DNA of 64,000 bases. Origin: Streptomyces griseus. Lineage in GTDB: Bacteria > Actinomycetota > Actinomycetes > Streptomycetales > Streptomycetaceae. The stretch's first letter is position 1. Every line of letters starts with the position of its first letter. The stretch is taken from contig NZ_UAVD01000037.1 of the NCBI RefSeq assembly GCF_900460065.1, forward strand, positions 1 through 64,000. The letters are read 5' to 3'. The translations under genes and the position numbers were made by a program. Below are positions 41,004 through 51,129 of this stretch, in pieces. Below the pieces are notes generated by a model, which ran no database searches, had not been told where the DNA came from, and saw only the letters and a program-made list of their open reading frames with translations.

Positions 41004-41023
41004 CTGCGCGCCCGGGTGCGCAG
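41004..41023 (-). promoter_or_regulatory. Palindrome upstream of the choline operon
   Basis: CTGCGC (41004-41009) and GCGCAG (41018-41023) are perfect 6-bp arms 8 nt apart, about 100 nt before the aldehyde dehydrogenase ATG, within the 295-nt divergent region (40907-41201). It could be an operator for a choline-responsive repressor, but no regulator gene is adjacent and the arms are short. The rest of the region shows no other clear element. Confidence 0.25.
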
Positions 41024-41201
41024 TGCGGGCGGGGCCGACCGGAGCAGCCGCCGACCGGGACGGCGGACGGGCCGCCGCGGACGCCGCGGGTGCGCCCACC
41101 CCGGACGGCGGGCGGGCCCCACCCCGGACACGCGTTCGGCTACCGTTCCCCCGTACCGACGGATGCCCCCATCCCGCCCTGTTCTCCGAGGAGTTGCCCC
41201 C

Positions 41202-41552
41202 ATGCCGCAGATCACCGTCGACTACTCCGGCACGCTCGCGGCGGCCTTCGACCGGCAGGCCTTCGCGCTCGCCCTGCACCCGGTCGTCGTCGACACCGTC
41301 GCCGCCCGGCCGGAGGCCTGCAAGACCCGCTTCCGCCGCGTCGACGACTTCGTCATCGGCGACCGGACCACAGGCCACGCCGTCCTGCACATCGAGATAC
41401 GTCTGCTCCACGGCCGCCCCGACGACACCAAGATCCGCCTCGCGAACGCCGTACTCGATCTGATCGCCGCCCGGGTCCGGCCGGCCGACGGCGTCACCCT
41501 GCACTCCTCCGTCGAGGTCCCCGACCTCGACGTGACGTTCCGGAAGCGCTGA
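41202..41552 (+). CDS. 5-carboxymethyl-2-hydroxymuconate isomerase-like tautomerase
   Basis: A 116-residue protein of the tautomerase superfamily. It begins MPQITVDYSG, so after Met removal the N-terminal proline can act as the catalytic base. The length and the pattern DRTTGHAVLHIEIRLL and VLDLIAARV fit the HpcD/CHMI group. CHMI acts in homoprotocatechuate breakdown, but none of the other pathway genes are seen here, so the substrate may differ. The ATG has GAGGAG upstream at about 9 nt. It precedes a flavin monooxygenase on the same strand, spaced 73 nt. Confidence 0.8.
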   Translation: MPQITVDYSGTLAAAFDRQAFALALHPVVVDTVAARPEACKTRFRRVDDFVIGDRTTGHAVLHIEIRLLHGRPDDTKIRLANAVLDLIAARVRPADGVTLHSSVEVPDLDVTFRKR

Positions 41553-41625
41553 ACGGGCATCGCCCCGGGTAGGTCGGGTGGGCAGGACCGGAAGGCCGGA
41601 ACGTCGAATGAGTGGAGTGCCAGAC

Positions 41626-42843
41626 ATGCGTGGAGGCAGCGTCGCCGTGGTCGGCGGCAGCATAGCGGGGTGTGCCGCGGCCCTGGCCGCGTCGCGCGGG
41701 GGAGCCGAGCGGATCACCGTCCTGGAACGCGCCGATTCCCGGCTCCGTGACAGAGGGGTCGGAATCGCCCTCCACAGCGACCGCTACGACGAGTTGAGGG
41801 ACGCCGGATACGTCGCCCCGGAGATGCCCTGGGCGCCGCTGACCCGACGGGTCTGGAGCGTACGGGACGGCGAGGCCGATCACGGCCGGGTCGTCGGCGA
41901 GCAGCCGTTCCCCTTCCGGGCCTACAGCTGGGGCTCGCTGTGGAGCGAACTGCGCCGGCGGGTGCCCGAGGGGGTCTCCTACCGGTCCGGCACGGTGGTC
42001 ACCGGTGTGGAACCCGACGCCGACGGGGTGACCCTGCGCCTCGCGGACGGGCACCGGGAGCGCTTCGACGCCGTGATCGGGGCCGACGGATACCGATCCG
42101 TGGTCCGGGAGGCCATGTTCCCCGGCGCGGACGCCGCGTACGCCGGATACATCGGATGGCGCGGCACGTCGCCGGAGGTCGCCGACCTCCCGTCGGACGG
42201 CCACGACGCGCACAACATCGTCTTCCCCGGCGGCCACTGCATGATCTACCGCATCCCCGACGGCACCGGCGGACACCGGCTCAACTGGGTGCTCTACACC
42301 GCGCCCCCCGAGGCCGACGGCCTCCACCCCGACCTGCGCACCCCCACCTCCCTCCCGCCGGGCCGGCTCAACTCCGAGCTCACCGCGCGCCTGAGGGCCC
42401 TGGTCGCCGACAACTTCCCGCCGTACTGGGCGGCCAGGGTGCTCCGCACTCCCGCCGAGACCACCTTCATCCAGCCCATCTACGACCTGGAGGTGCCGCA
42501 CTACACCTCGGGACGCATGGCACTCGTCGGTGACGCCGCCAGCGTCGCCCGGCCGCACATCGGCGGCGGCAGCGTGAAGGCGCTCCAGGACGCCACCGCC
42601 CTGGAGGCCGCCTGGACGGCCGGGGGCAGCTGGAGGGAGGTCCTGGAGAGCTACGACACCGCGCGCGGGCCCATCGGATCCGCCATGGTGGCGCTCGCCC
42701 GCCGGATGGGCGCCGCGCAGGTCGAGCACACACCCGACTGGTCCGCCATGGGCCGGACCGCGTTCGACACCTGGTGGCAGGACCAGAACGAGGGCTCCGA
42801 CCGGCGCAGCGGATTCGGCGGACACAGCCTGAAGCCCCGGTAG
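41626..42843 (+). CDS. FAD-dependent aromatic-type monooxygenase
   Basis: A 405-residue class A flavin hydroxylase. It has the GxGxxG-like VVGGSIAGCAAALA (~residues 7-20), the DG motif in GADGYRSVVREA, and the GD motif as ALVGDAASVARPHIGGG. This set fits the 2,6-dihydroxypyridine/salicylate hydroxylase group that oxidises aromatic substrates with NAD(P)H and O2. ATG 41626 has GGAG 8 nt upstream; an ATG at 41608 is also possible. It lies next to the tautomerase and ends at a strong terminator before the convergent importer operon. Confidence 0.85.
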   Translation: MRGGSVAVVGGSIAGCAAALAASRGGAERITVLERADSRLRDRGVGIALHSDRYDELRDAGYVAPEMPWAPLTRRVWSVRDGEADHGRVVGEQPFPFRAYSWGSLWSELRRRVPEGVSYRSGTVVTGVEPDADGVTLRLADGHRERFDAVIGADGYRSVVREAMFPGADAAYAGYIGWRGTSPEVADLPSDGHDAHNIVFPGGHCMIYRIPDGTGGHRLNWVLYTAPPEADGLHPDLRTPTSLPPGRLNSELTARLRALVADNFPPYWAARVLRTPAETTFIQPIYDLEVPHYTSGRMALVGDAASVARPHIGGGSVKALQDATALEAAWTAGGSWREVLESYDTARGPIGSAMVALARRMGAAQVEHTPDWSAMGRTAFDTWWQDQNEGSDRRSGFGGHSLKPR

Positions 42844-42855
42844 GCCTCCCGGGGC

Positions 42856-42892
42856 GGGGAAGGGGCGCGGCCCGGCACCACGCCCCTTCCCC
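42856..42892. terminator. Bidirectional terminator between monooxygenase and LivF
   Basis: GGGGAAGGGGCG (42856-42867) and CGCCCCTTCCCC (42881-42892) form a 12-bp perfect stem with a 13-nt loop, between two convergent genes with 60 nt between them. Confidence 0.7.
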
Positions 42893-42903
42893 CCCCGCGC
42901 GTG

Positions 42904-43632
42904 TCAGACCGCCGTCGTCGCCAGCTCCAGGGCCGCGTGCAGCGCGCTGCCGTCGGCGCGGGCGTCCGCACCGTCCATGCGCAGCGTCGCCCGCCCCGAG
43001 GTGAGCACCGTCAGCGCTCCGGCGGACTCGACGGCCTGGGCGGGACTGGGGGAGACCAGCAGCACCGCGATGCCCTCGCCCGCCAGCGTGGCCACCAGCC
43101 CGTGCACCTGGCGGACGAGCGCAGGGGCGAGCCCCTCGGTCGGCTCGTCGAGGAGGAGCAGCCGCGGCGAGCCGAGCAGGGCACGGGCCAGCGCCAGCAT
43201 CTGCTGTTCGCCGCCGGACAGCTCCGCACCCCGGTTGCCCCGCCGCTCACCCAGCCGGGGCAGCAGCTCCGTCACGCGTGCGGGGGTCCACACGCCGGGC
43301 CGCTCCGGGTCGCCCCGGCGGGGCGGGCGGTACGACAGCCGCAGGTGCTCGTCGACGGTGAGCCCGGCGAACACCCGGCGGCCCTGCGGTACGAGCCCGA
43401 TCCCGGCACGCGCGATCCGGTGCGCGGGCAGCCCCGTGAGGTCGCGGCCGTCGAGGCGTACGGTTCCGGCGCTCGGGCGCATCAGTCCGGCGACGGTGTG
43501 GACGAGCGTGGTCTTGCCCGCGCCGTTGTGGCCGACGACGGCGTGGACCGTGCCGGCGGGCACCGACAGGTCGAGCCCGTGCAGGACGGTGCCGCCGTGG
43601 TATCCCGCGGTCAGGCCGGTGAGTTCGAGCAT
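42904..43632 (-). CDS. livF: Branched-chain amino acid-type ABC importer ATPase, LivF-like
   Basis: A 242-residue ATPase. Walker A is GHNGAGKTTLV, the signature is LSGGEQQMLALARALLG, Walker B is LLLLDEPTEGLAP and a LivF-like QGRRVFAGLTVDEHL follows the Q-loop. It is one of two ATPases of a Liv-type importer and is last in the operon, 10 nt after LivG. The ATG ribosome binding site is weak (GAGG ~12 nt upstream). Confidence 0.9.
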   Translation of the reverse strand: MLELTGLTAGYHGGTVLHGLDLSVPAGTVHAVVGHNGAGKTTLVHTVAGLMRPSAGTVRLDGRDLTGLPAHRIARAGIGLVPQGRRVFAGLTVDEHLRLSYRPPRRGDPERPGVWTPARVTELLPRLGERRGNRGAELSGGEQQMLALARALLGSPRLLLLDEPTEGLAPALVRQVHGLVATLAGEGIAVLLVSPSPAQAVESAGALTVLTSGRATLRMDGADARADGSALHAALELATTAV

Positions 43633-43642
43633 CGGGCGTCGG

Positions 43643-44448
<806 letters not shown>

Positions 44449-44452
<4 letters not shown>

Positions 44453-46440
44453 GGGGAGACCTTCCCGGCGGGGTTTTGGGCGGGCGCGGACGGGGAGCGG
44501 TCCTCGACGGCGGGGAGCCCGGGCGGCGGCCCGCTCCCCGCCCCGCCGCGCAGCCCCGCGAGGCCGCGCGGCAGCAGGTACACGGTGGCGACGAAGAGCA
44601 CGCCGAGCAGCAGCGGCCCGTGGCCGGGCCAGGAACCGGCGACCCAGTCCCGGGTGGCGACGATGAGGCCGGCGCCCAGCAGGGCGCCGATCACGGACGT
44701 CGTACCGCCGATGACGACCGCCAGCAGGGCGAACGCGGCGATCTCGAACCCGACGTCGGCGGGGGCCAGATACTGCTGGACGGTCACCATCAGCGAACCG
44801 CCCACCCCGGCCAGCGCCCCCGCGCAGATGTGGGCCACCAGCAGATAGCGCCCCACGGGGTGTCCGGAGGCGCGCATCCGGGCCTCGGCCCCCCGGGTGC
44901 CGGTCAGCAGCTTGCCGGCCGGGGAGCGCAGGACGAGCAGGGTGACGGAGACGGCGACGACGGCGACGACGAGCGCGTAGGTGTAGAGCTCGCTCTCCTC
45001 CAGCATCTCCTCCCCGCCCCACAGCGCCCGGGTGGCCGGGAAACCGACGAGCCCGTCGGCTCCCCCGGTGACGGACTTGAGCTGGTTGACGACCGCGCCG
45101 GTCAGCTCGCCGACGGCGAGCGTGATCATCAGGACGGTGGTGCCGCGGGCCCGGATCACCGCCGGACCCACCACCGCGGCGAAGACGGCGGCGGCGAGCG
45201 CCGAGAGGGCGAGCTGCACGGGCCCCACGGTCCACCCCGCCTCCGCGAGGTTCGCGGTGGCGTACGCCCCCACGGCGAAGGGCGCGGTCTGCCCGAGGGT
45301 GGGCAGACCGGCGTAGCCGGTGAGGATGGTGACGCTGACCGCGAGCAGCCCCAGGGCCAGGGCGGAACCGGCCAGCGAGATGCTGTACGCGTCGAGCAGG
45401 GCCGGCAGGGAGATCAGCACGACGAGCAGGACGAGCAGCGGGGCCGCCCGCCACCACGCGGCCCCGCCCGGCAGCCGGCCGATCCGGGACGGCACGCGGC
45501 TCCCGGGCACGCGGCCGGCGAGGCGGCTCCGGAGCCGGGCGACCGGGTCCGGTCCGGGGTCCTCCGGGCCGTGCCCCGCGGTCGGTTCCGCGAAGCGGGA
45601 GCGCAGCACCAGCACCGCCGCCATCGCCGCGAAGAGCAGATACGGCGCCAGATCGGGCGCCAGCGCGACGCCCAGCGTCTGCACCTCGCCCACCGCGATC
45701 GCCGCGAAGAAGGTCGCCCACAGCGAGCGCAGCCCGCCGAGCACGACCACCACGAGGGAGAGCATCAGCACGTTCTCGGAGGTACCGGGGCCGGGGCCGA
45801 TGATCGGCGCCCCGAGCACCCCCGCCGCCCCGGCCAGCGCCCCCGCCGCCGCCAGGACGCCGGTGTGCACGGCCCGGGGGTTGCGACCGGTGGCCGCGAG
45901 CATCTGCGGATCGTCGGCGGCGGCCCGTACCGCGGCGCCCATCCTGGTCCGGGTCAGCACCCAGGTCCCGAACGCCGCGAGCAGCACGGCCATCACGATG
46001 AAGCAGAGCCGGTAGGCGGGGTAGCGGTGCCCCAGCAGCATCACCGAGGAGTCGAGGGCCTCGGGGACCCGCACGGGGAGTTCGTCCGCCCCGAAGACCT
46101 GGATGAGCAGATCGCCGCCGATCAGGGCGAGCCCGAAGGTCAGCAGTGCCTGCGCCAGATGCCCGCGCCGGGCGAGCGGAGCCGTCGCGGCGGACAGCCC
46201 CGCCCCGGCGAGGCACGCGGCGGCGGTTCCGGCGGCCAGGCCGAGGGCGAGACCACCCCAGGTCCCGTCGCTGAGCTCGGCCCCCGTGTAGGCGCCGATC
46301 GCGTACAGCGTGCCGTGCGACAGGTTCAGCACACCCGCCGTGCCGAAGGCGAGACTCAGGCCGGCGGCGACCACGAACAGCAGCAGCCCGAAGGCCACTC
46401 CGTCCACCGCCGGTATGAGGTGGCCGTCGAGGAGGTCCAT
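44449..46440 (-). CDS. livHM: Fused LivH-LivM permease of a Liv-type importer
   Basis: A 663-residue protein carrying both permease halves in one chain. Residues ~1-300 are LivH-like (LSLAFGTAGVLNLSHGTLYAIGAY), ~350-640 are LivM-like (VTILTGYAGLPTLGQTAPF and the conserved cytoplasmic GTRGAEARMRASGHPVGRY). A hydrophilic ~50-residue linker (PGPDPVARLRSRLAGRVPG) joins them. Separate genes are the usual arrangement. It begins 1 nt after the binding-protein stop with no good ribosome binding site, so it probably relies on translational coupling. A single chain would fix H:M at 1:1. Confidence 0.88.
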
Positions 46441-46441
46441 G

Positions 46442-47650
46442 TCAGCTGCCGAGCGTCGCCAGGTCCTGGACCATGACGTTGGCCAGCTGGTTCCCGTCCG
46501 GCCGCACCTGGCGCAGATACCACGTCTGCACCGGTGAGTGGGCCTTCTCGCCGAACTCCCAGGCGCCGCGCGGGCTGTCGATCTGGCCCAGCCCGGCGAT
46601 GGCCTTGTTGATGGTCTGCGAGGTGACGTCGCCGTCCTTCGCCGCGTCGGCGATCGCCTTGTCCAGCACGGCCGCCGCGTCGTAGGACGCCATCGCATAG
46701 GTGGTGGGCTGCGTGTCGTGCTCGGCCGTCCAGTCGGCGGCGAACGTGCGGTTGGCCTCGTTGTCGAGGTCGGCCGCGTAGTTCAGGACCGAGTAGATGT
46801 CCTTCGCCGCCGCGCCCTGCGCCTGGAGCACGCTGCCCTCGGTCACGAAGGCCGTGTACAGCGGCAGGTCGGCGATGTCCGACTGGGCGTACTGCTTGGC
46901 GAAGTCGATCGCCGCCTTGCCCGCGTAGAAGCAGTACACCGCCTTGGCGTCCGTCTTCGCGATCTCCGCGAAGTACGGCATGAAGTTGGTCGTCTTCGGG
47001 AACGGCGTCCAGGTGGTCTTGCCGTCCGGGTTGGCGAGCTTCCCCTTGATCCGCTTGAACTCGTCGGTGAAGCCGCGGAGTTCGTCGTGGCCTCCCTGGT
47101 AGTCGGGGCCGATCGCGTAGACCGGCCCGTCGACCTTCTCCTTGATGTACGGGGCGATGGCCCGGCCCGGCTCGTCGGAGAGGAAGCTGGTCGTCCAGAC
47201 GTACTCGATGTCCTTGACCGGAGGCCGGGCGTTCGATCCCAGGAGGGGGATCTTCGCCTGCTGGATCAGCGGCAGGACCGCGTTGACCGAGCCGCCGCCG
47301 ACGAGGCCGGTCAACACGTCGACCTTGTCCTTCTTGACGAGCTTGGTGGCCGCGGGCACGGCGGTCGGCGGGCCGTCGCCCTCGTCCGCCACGATCAGCT
47401 CGACCTTTCGTCCGCCCAGCTTGTTGCCGTGGGTGTCCAGGTACAGCTTGAAGCCGTCCCGCAGCTCCGTGCCGACCGGCTCGTAGGTGCCCGACAGGGA
47501 GGCCACGAGGCCGATCTTCACGGTGTCGTCATCGTCGGCGCCGCTGTCACCGCTGCAACCGGTCACGGCCGCCAGCCCGAGGGCGAGGGCGGCAGCGCAG
47601 GCCGGCCGGATTCTGCGGCGGTGGGGGCGGGAAGGGGCGAAGGGGAACAT
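46442..47650 (-). CDS. livK: Liv-type periplasmic/lipoprotein substrate-binding protein
   Basis: A 402-residue lipoprotein of the type I periplasmic-binding fold (branched-chain amino acid group). A lipobox VTGC (cysteine ~residue 32) precedes an acidic linker (SGDSGADDDD). The domain begins VKIGLVASLSGTYEPVG and contains DEGDGPPTAVPAATKLV, GLVGGGSVNAVLP and PLLGSNARP. It delivers the ligand to the fused permease. The real ligand may not be a branched-chain amino acid; the monooxygenase/tautomerase pair beyond LivF suggests an aromatic, but this is inference. Confidence 0.88.
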   Translation of the reverse strand: MFPFAPSRPHRRRIRPACAAALALGLAAVTGCSGDSGADDDDTVKIGLVASLSGTYEPVGTELRDGFKLYLDTHGNKLGGRKVELIVADEGDGPPTAVPAATKLVKKDKVDVLTGLVGGGSVNAVLPLIQQAKIPLLGSNARPPVKDIEYVWTTSFLSDEPGRAIAPYIKEKVDGPVYAIGPDYQGGHDELRGFTDEFKRIKGKLANPDGKTTWTPFPKTTNFMPYFAEIAKTDAKAVYCFYAGKAAIDFAKQYAQSDIADLPLYTAFVTEGSVLQAQGAAAKDIYSVLNYAADLDNEANRTFAADWTAEHDTQPTTYAMASYDAAAVLDKAIADAAKDGDVTSQTINKAIAGLGQIDSPRGAWEFGEKAHSPVQTWYLRQVRPDGNQLANVMVQDLATLGS

Positions 47651-47754
47651 GGGGGCTCACATCACAGTCTCGGGGGCGGGAGTGTCGTGCGTGCGAGCCG
47701 GTCGGGACGGGGGCGGCGGGTGGCCGCCACCCGTGGGGAGTCCGGACCGGCGGA

Positions 47755-48159
47755 TCAGCGCGGGGGCGGCAGGCTCGGGTCGCGGACCTGGGGAGACAGC
47801 GAATCGCCGACCTGGTTGATCAGTTCGGACATCATGTAGCTGACCTCGCCGATGTCCGCGTCCCGGGTCGTGGTGACGAGCAGCGAGGCCCCGCTGGAGA
47901 CGGCCATCGAGAACATGTAGCCGCCCTCCATCGCGGTGAGGCTGTGCTCCACGGGGTCGGTGTCGGTCAACTGGGCAGCGGCGGAGAGCAGGTTGACGAC
48001 GCCGGACGCGATGGCGGCCAGCCGCTCGGCGTCGTCGCGTTCCACACCGGTGTACGCCAGCGCGAGTCCGTCCACGGACACGGCTATCGCCTGGGTGACT
48101 TCCGGGAGACGCCCGGCGAAATCGCTCAGGATCCAGCTCAGGTCGGAGGAGGTGGTCAT
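47755..48159 (-). CDS. Roadblock/LC7 domain protein (CvnB-like)
   Basis: A 134-residue roadblock/LC7 protein (DLSWILSDFAGRLPEV, VSVDGLALAYTG, MFSMAVSSGASLLVTTT). In Streptomyces conservons the gene after the CvnA kinase is this type, followed by a DUF742 protein (CvnC) and a small GTPase (CvnD). Here neither follows: the next gene is the livK start. The ATG overlaps the kinase stop. Roadblock proteins dimerise and regulate GTPases or kinases at the membrane. Confidence 0.87.
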   Translation of the reverse strand: MTTSSDLSWILSDFAGRLPEVTQAIAVSVDGLALAYTGVERDDAERLAAIASGVVNLLSAAAQLTDTDPVEHSLTAMEGGYMFSMAVSSGASLLVTTTRDADIGEVSYMMSELINQVGDSLSPQVRDPSLPPPR

Positions 48160-50573
48160 TTCTCGGTCCGTTCGGTGGTGTCGTCCGGGGCGGAACGCCC
48201 CCGGTGGTTCGTGCTCCGGTTGATGCCCTGGGCGTATGCCGCCAGCACGTCGGAGACCTGTCGGGAGTCCCTGCGACGGGGCGACGGCCGCGGCGCTCCG
48301 CCCCCGGGACGCTGTTCTGCGCCCTCCCGCTTCCCCGCGGTGGGCCACTGCTGAGGTGCTCTGCGCTGCCGTACGGGCAGCCCCGAGGAGCTGACCCCGG
48401 CGACACGTGACACCGGCTCGTCGTGCACGGGGTGCGGCGCGGGCGCCGTGCCGTGGTCCCGTTCACGGGCGCCGCCGCGGGGCCCGTCGTGGCCGGGCGG
48501 GGCCTGCCGCTCGCCGTCCGCGGGGGCGCCGACCCCCGCCCCGACCCGGGTGCTGTCACGGCCGGGACGGGCCTTCACGGCGCCGCCCTGCCGGCGGCCC
48601 CCCGGCCCCGGCGGTGTGATCGGCCGGGACGCCTCGTAGCCGACATCGTTGCCGACCGTGCCCGCTGTCGGGACCGGGTCTTCCTTCAGGTCCAGCGCCA
48701 GCACCTTGGCCGGCAGCGTGACCTCGGCGATGGTGCCGGGGCCCGAGGAGTCGCGCAGTTCCACGACGATGCCGTGGCGCGCGGCGAGTCGTGCCACCAC
48801 ATGCAGCCCCATGGACCGCACGTCGCCGATGCCGGCCTGCGGTTCGAGCAGGGCGGCGTTGTGCACCGCTCGGCGTTCCGCCGTGATGCCCACGCCCTCG
48901 TCGACGATCTGCACGACGGCCCGGTCCCACAGTCGCCAGACGGCGACCCCGACCTGCTTGTCCGGGGGCGAGTAGCGGGTCGCGTTGTCGAGCAGCTCCG
49001 CCAGGATGTGCGCCACGTCGTGCACGGCACGGGCGGTGACCCCGATCCCCGACTCGATCACGCCGAGGGAGACCCGGTCGAACCGCTCGATCTGCTGGGC
49101 GGCGGCCACGATGACGGTGGAGCAGTCCACATCGGCCGAGCGCACCCGGGCGTTCCCGTAACCGCCGAGGACCAGCAGGTTGTTGGTGTTGCGCTCCATG
49201 CGGACGGCGAGGTGGTCGAGAGCGAAGAGGGTCTTCATCCGCACCGGGTCGGCCTCGTCGCGCTGCACCGTGTCCAGCTCGGACACCATGACAGCCGTCA
49301 ACCGGGCGCCGCGGCGCGCGACGCCGACCAGCGTCTCCGCCAACTGCTCGTGCACGTGCGCCTGTTGGGCGGCGAGTCGGACGGCCTCGTGGTGGACGGC
49401 GTTGAACGCCTCACCGACCTCGCCGATCTCGTCCTCGCCCGTGGTTCTGACCGGGTCACCGGTCCGCCGGGCCACCTCCTCGGGTGTCGCGCCGCGCAGT
49501 GCTCCGGGCTGGGACAGCTCGCTCATCACCGCGGGCAGCCCGGAGTGGGCGACCTCGTGCGCGGCGTTGCGCAAGTCGCGCAGCCGCCGGATCATGACGC
49601 GGCCCAGGCGGATCGCGACGACGACGACGCCGATCAGGGTCAGCACCACCAGTACGACCTCGGCGCCGGCCGTCCAGAGGAGCGTGGCGCGTACGTCCAG
49701 GACCTGCGCGAGGACGGCGGCGTCGACCCGCTTCTCCACCGAACGCAGCATCTCCTGGCGGTCGTTGGCCGCCTTCTGCCATTCCTTCGGGGTGACGGTG
49801 ATGTCCTTGCCGGCGCCCGTCCGCCCGATCTCGTCCTCCAGGCGCCGGGCCTCCAGCGCCTTCGTCCCGGAGAGGGTGCGCTCCAGCCAGGTCCGCCATT
49901 CGCCCGGCCCGAGGTCGAACATGGCGCCGGTCGACTCGGTGTAGCCCAGCCGCCCGGCGTCGAACGTCCGCTGCGAGGCGATGGTGAAACCGCCCGCGGC
50001 CTGCGCCCTCGCCACGGTGACCTGCTGCTGGGCGGTGTGCTCCGCCGCCTCGGACAGGGCGGCCGCGGCGCGGATCCGGTCCGCGATGTCGGCGTCCACG
50101 CCGTCCGCCTGCGCGATGCCGTCGCGGTAGCTGTTGAGGTCGGCGATCACGATCCGGTAGCCGAAGGCGAGGGCGGAGACGGTGCTGCTTCCCGAGCGCA
50201 CCTGGGCGCGGAGGCCGGGCATCTCCTCGACGAAGCGCTCGATACGGTCGAGGGCGCCCCGCGCGCTGCCGGGTACCGCGGAGAGCCCCTCGGTCCGGCT
50301 GCGGAACCCGGCGATGCTCTCGTCGGTCGCGGTCGTGCGTAACCGGAACGCCTCCGCGTCTCCCTGTTCGGAGACCAGGGCGGTGGCCGCGGCCCGCTCA
50401 CGCTGTAACCGGTTGGCCAACTCGCTTGCGCCGTCGGCGGCTTCGACCATCGCGGCCAGCCGGTCGGCCTGGAGCGCCTGGTTGGTCGCCGGCGCGAGTG
50501 CCAGGACCGAGAAGGCGACGGCCACGGTGAGCGGCGCGGTGACGAGGAGTACGAGGCGACGATTGATTTTCAC
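48156..50573 (-). CDS. CvnA-type nitrate/nitrite-sensor-like histidine kinase
   Basis: An 805-residue membrane sensor. TM1 is at ~8-28, an extracellular NIT-like helical domain spans ~40-300, TM2 ~300-325, then HAMP (~326-390) and a HATPase (~500-625) with ILAELLDNATRYSPP, DEGVGI and MGLHVVARLAARHG. A long Pro/Arg/Gly-rich disordered tail (~640-805) ends in SDVLAAYAQGINRSTNHRG. No canonical phospho-acceptor H-box is evident, as in other CvnA proteins. It is followed by the roadblock gene in an ATGA overlap. Function in conservons is to signal through roadblock and GTPase partners. Confidence 0.85.
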   Translation of the reverse strand: MKINRRLVLLVTAPLTVAVAFSVLALAPATNQALQADRLAAMVEAADGASELANRLQRERAAATALVSEQGDAEAFRLRTTATDESIAGFRSRTEGLSAVPGSARGALDRIERFVEEMPGLRAQVRSGSSTVSALAFGYRIVIADLNSYRDGIAQADGVDADIADRIRAAAALSEAAEHTAQQQVTVARAQAAGGFTIASQRTFDAGRLGYTESTGAMFDLGPGEWRTWLERTLSGTKALEARRLEDEIGRTGAGKDITVTPKEWQKAANDRQEMLRSVEKRVDAAVLAQVLDVRATLLWTAGAEVVLVVLTLIGVVVVAIRLGRVMIRRLRDLRNAAHEVAHSGLPAVMSELSQPGALRGATPEEVARRTGDPVRTTGEDEIGEVGEAFNAVHHEAVRLAAQQAHVHEQLAETLVGVARRGARLTAVMVSELDTVQRDEADPVRMKTLFALDHLAVRMERNTNNLLVLGGYGNARVRSADVDCSTVIVAAAQQIERFDRVSLGVIESGIGVTARAVHDVAHILAELLDNATRYSPPDKQVGVAVWRLWDRAVVQIVDEGVGITAERRAVHNAALLEPQAGIGDVRSMGLHVVARLAARHGIVVELRDSSGPGTIAEVTLPAKVLALDLKEDPVPTAGTVGNDVGYEASRPITPPGPGGRRQGGAVKARPGRDSTRVGAGVGAPADGERQAPPGHDGPRGGARERDHGTAPAPHPVHDEPVSRVAGVSSSGLPVRQRRAPQQWPTAGKREGAEQRPGGGAPRPSPRRRDSRQVSDVLAAYAQGINRSTNHRGRSAPDDTTERTEK

Positions 50574-50682
50574 TGCGCGGCTCCGTCGCCGGAACCGGGC
50601 TCGAGTATCGGTGACACGCGGATACCTGTACCTGTTTACGGATGGTGGGGGGTGTCGGTGAGGGCGTGCTGGTGGGAAGAAC

Positions 50683-50712
50683 GATGACGGTGGGGGAGCG
50701 ATGCCGGTGGGG
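50683..50712. repeat. Direct repeat in the CvnA upstream region
   Basis: GATGACGGTGGGG (50683-50695) and GATGCCGGTGGGG (50700-50712) differ at one position and start 17 nt apart. A shorter GATGGTGGGG lies at 50641-50650. They could be a regulator's repeated binding sites or simple duplication. Confidence 0.3.
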
Positions 50713-50823
50713 CAGCAGAGGCCCCGGGGGCGCGCGGCATGATCCTATGCCGTAGTACCCGTCCGGGGATGGGGGAATCAGCGAAAAAACTGCGCACCGA
50801 GCGCACAGAGATGTTTGGACTTC

Positions 50824-50837
50824 GCTCACAAGTGAGC
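50824..50837. promoter_or_regulatory. Perfect palindrome GCTCAC-aa-GTGAGC
   Basis: Two 6-bp arms with a 2-nt centre, about 250 nt upstream of the kinase ATG. It is compact like operators of GntR- or MarR-type repressors. No regulator gene is next to it. Confidence 0.35.
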
Positions 50838-51129
50838 ACAAACCAAAGGATCTTGACGGTGCCGGTCATGCGCGTCGCCGAGACCGGCCGTGCGGCGCCG
50901 AGTGCCGGCCCATGCCCGTACGCCTCTGCCCCCGGGGCTCCCGACGCCACGGCTCCCGCCCCGCGCGGCCGGCCGCCGGGGGAGCGCGAGCCGCGCGTCC
51001 TTCAGCGGCCCGGTCGCCCCGTCCCACGGCGCCGCGCAGGCCACCCGGGCCCTCGACAGCCCCCTCGCGCGGCCCGATGAATGCCGTCGGGCGGCGTGAC
51101 GGTCCCCCGGCGGTCGCCCCGGTCGGACG

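Larger units (their letters stand above)
50574..51129. other. Gene-free 556-nt region upstream of the CvnA kinase
   Basis: It contains a perfect palindrome and a short direct repeat, both listed separately. No ORF of either strand gives a plausible protein. It is probably the promoter/regulatory zone of the kinase gene, and its right part is the end of the F420-type oxidoreductase transcript. Confidence 0.5.

Noticed and set aside
41004..41023. BetI operator for the choline operon
   Set aside because: Arms are only 6 bp, no BetI gene is adjacent and no second copy is seen; kept only as a low-confidence palindrome.
50739..51080. Plus-strand small ORF upstream of the F420-type oxidoreductase
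   Set aside because: No ribosome binding site and an Arg/Pro-rich composition; it looks like a chance frame in a regulatory region.
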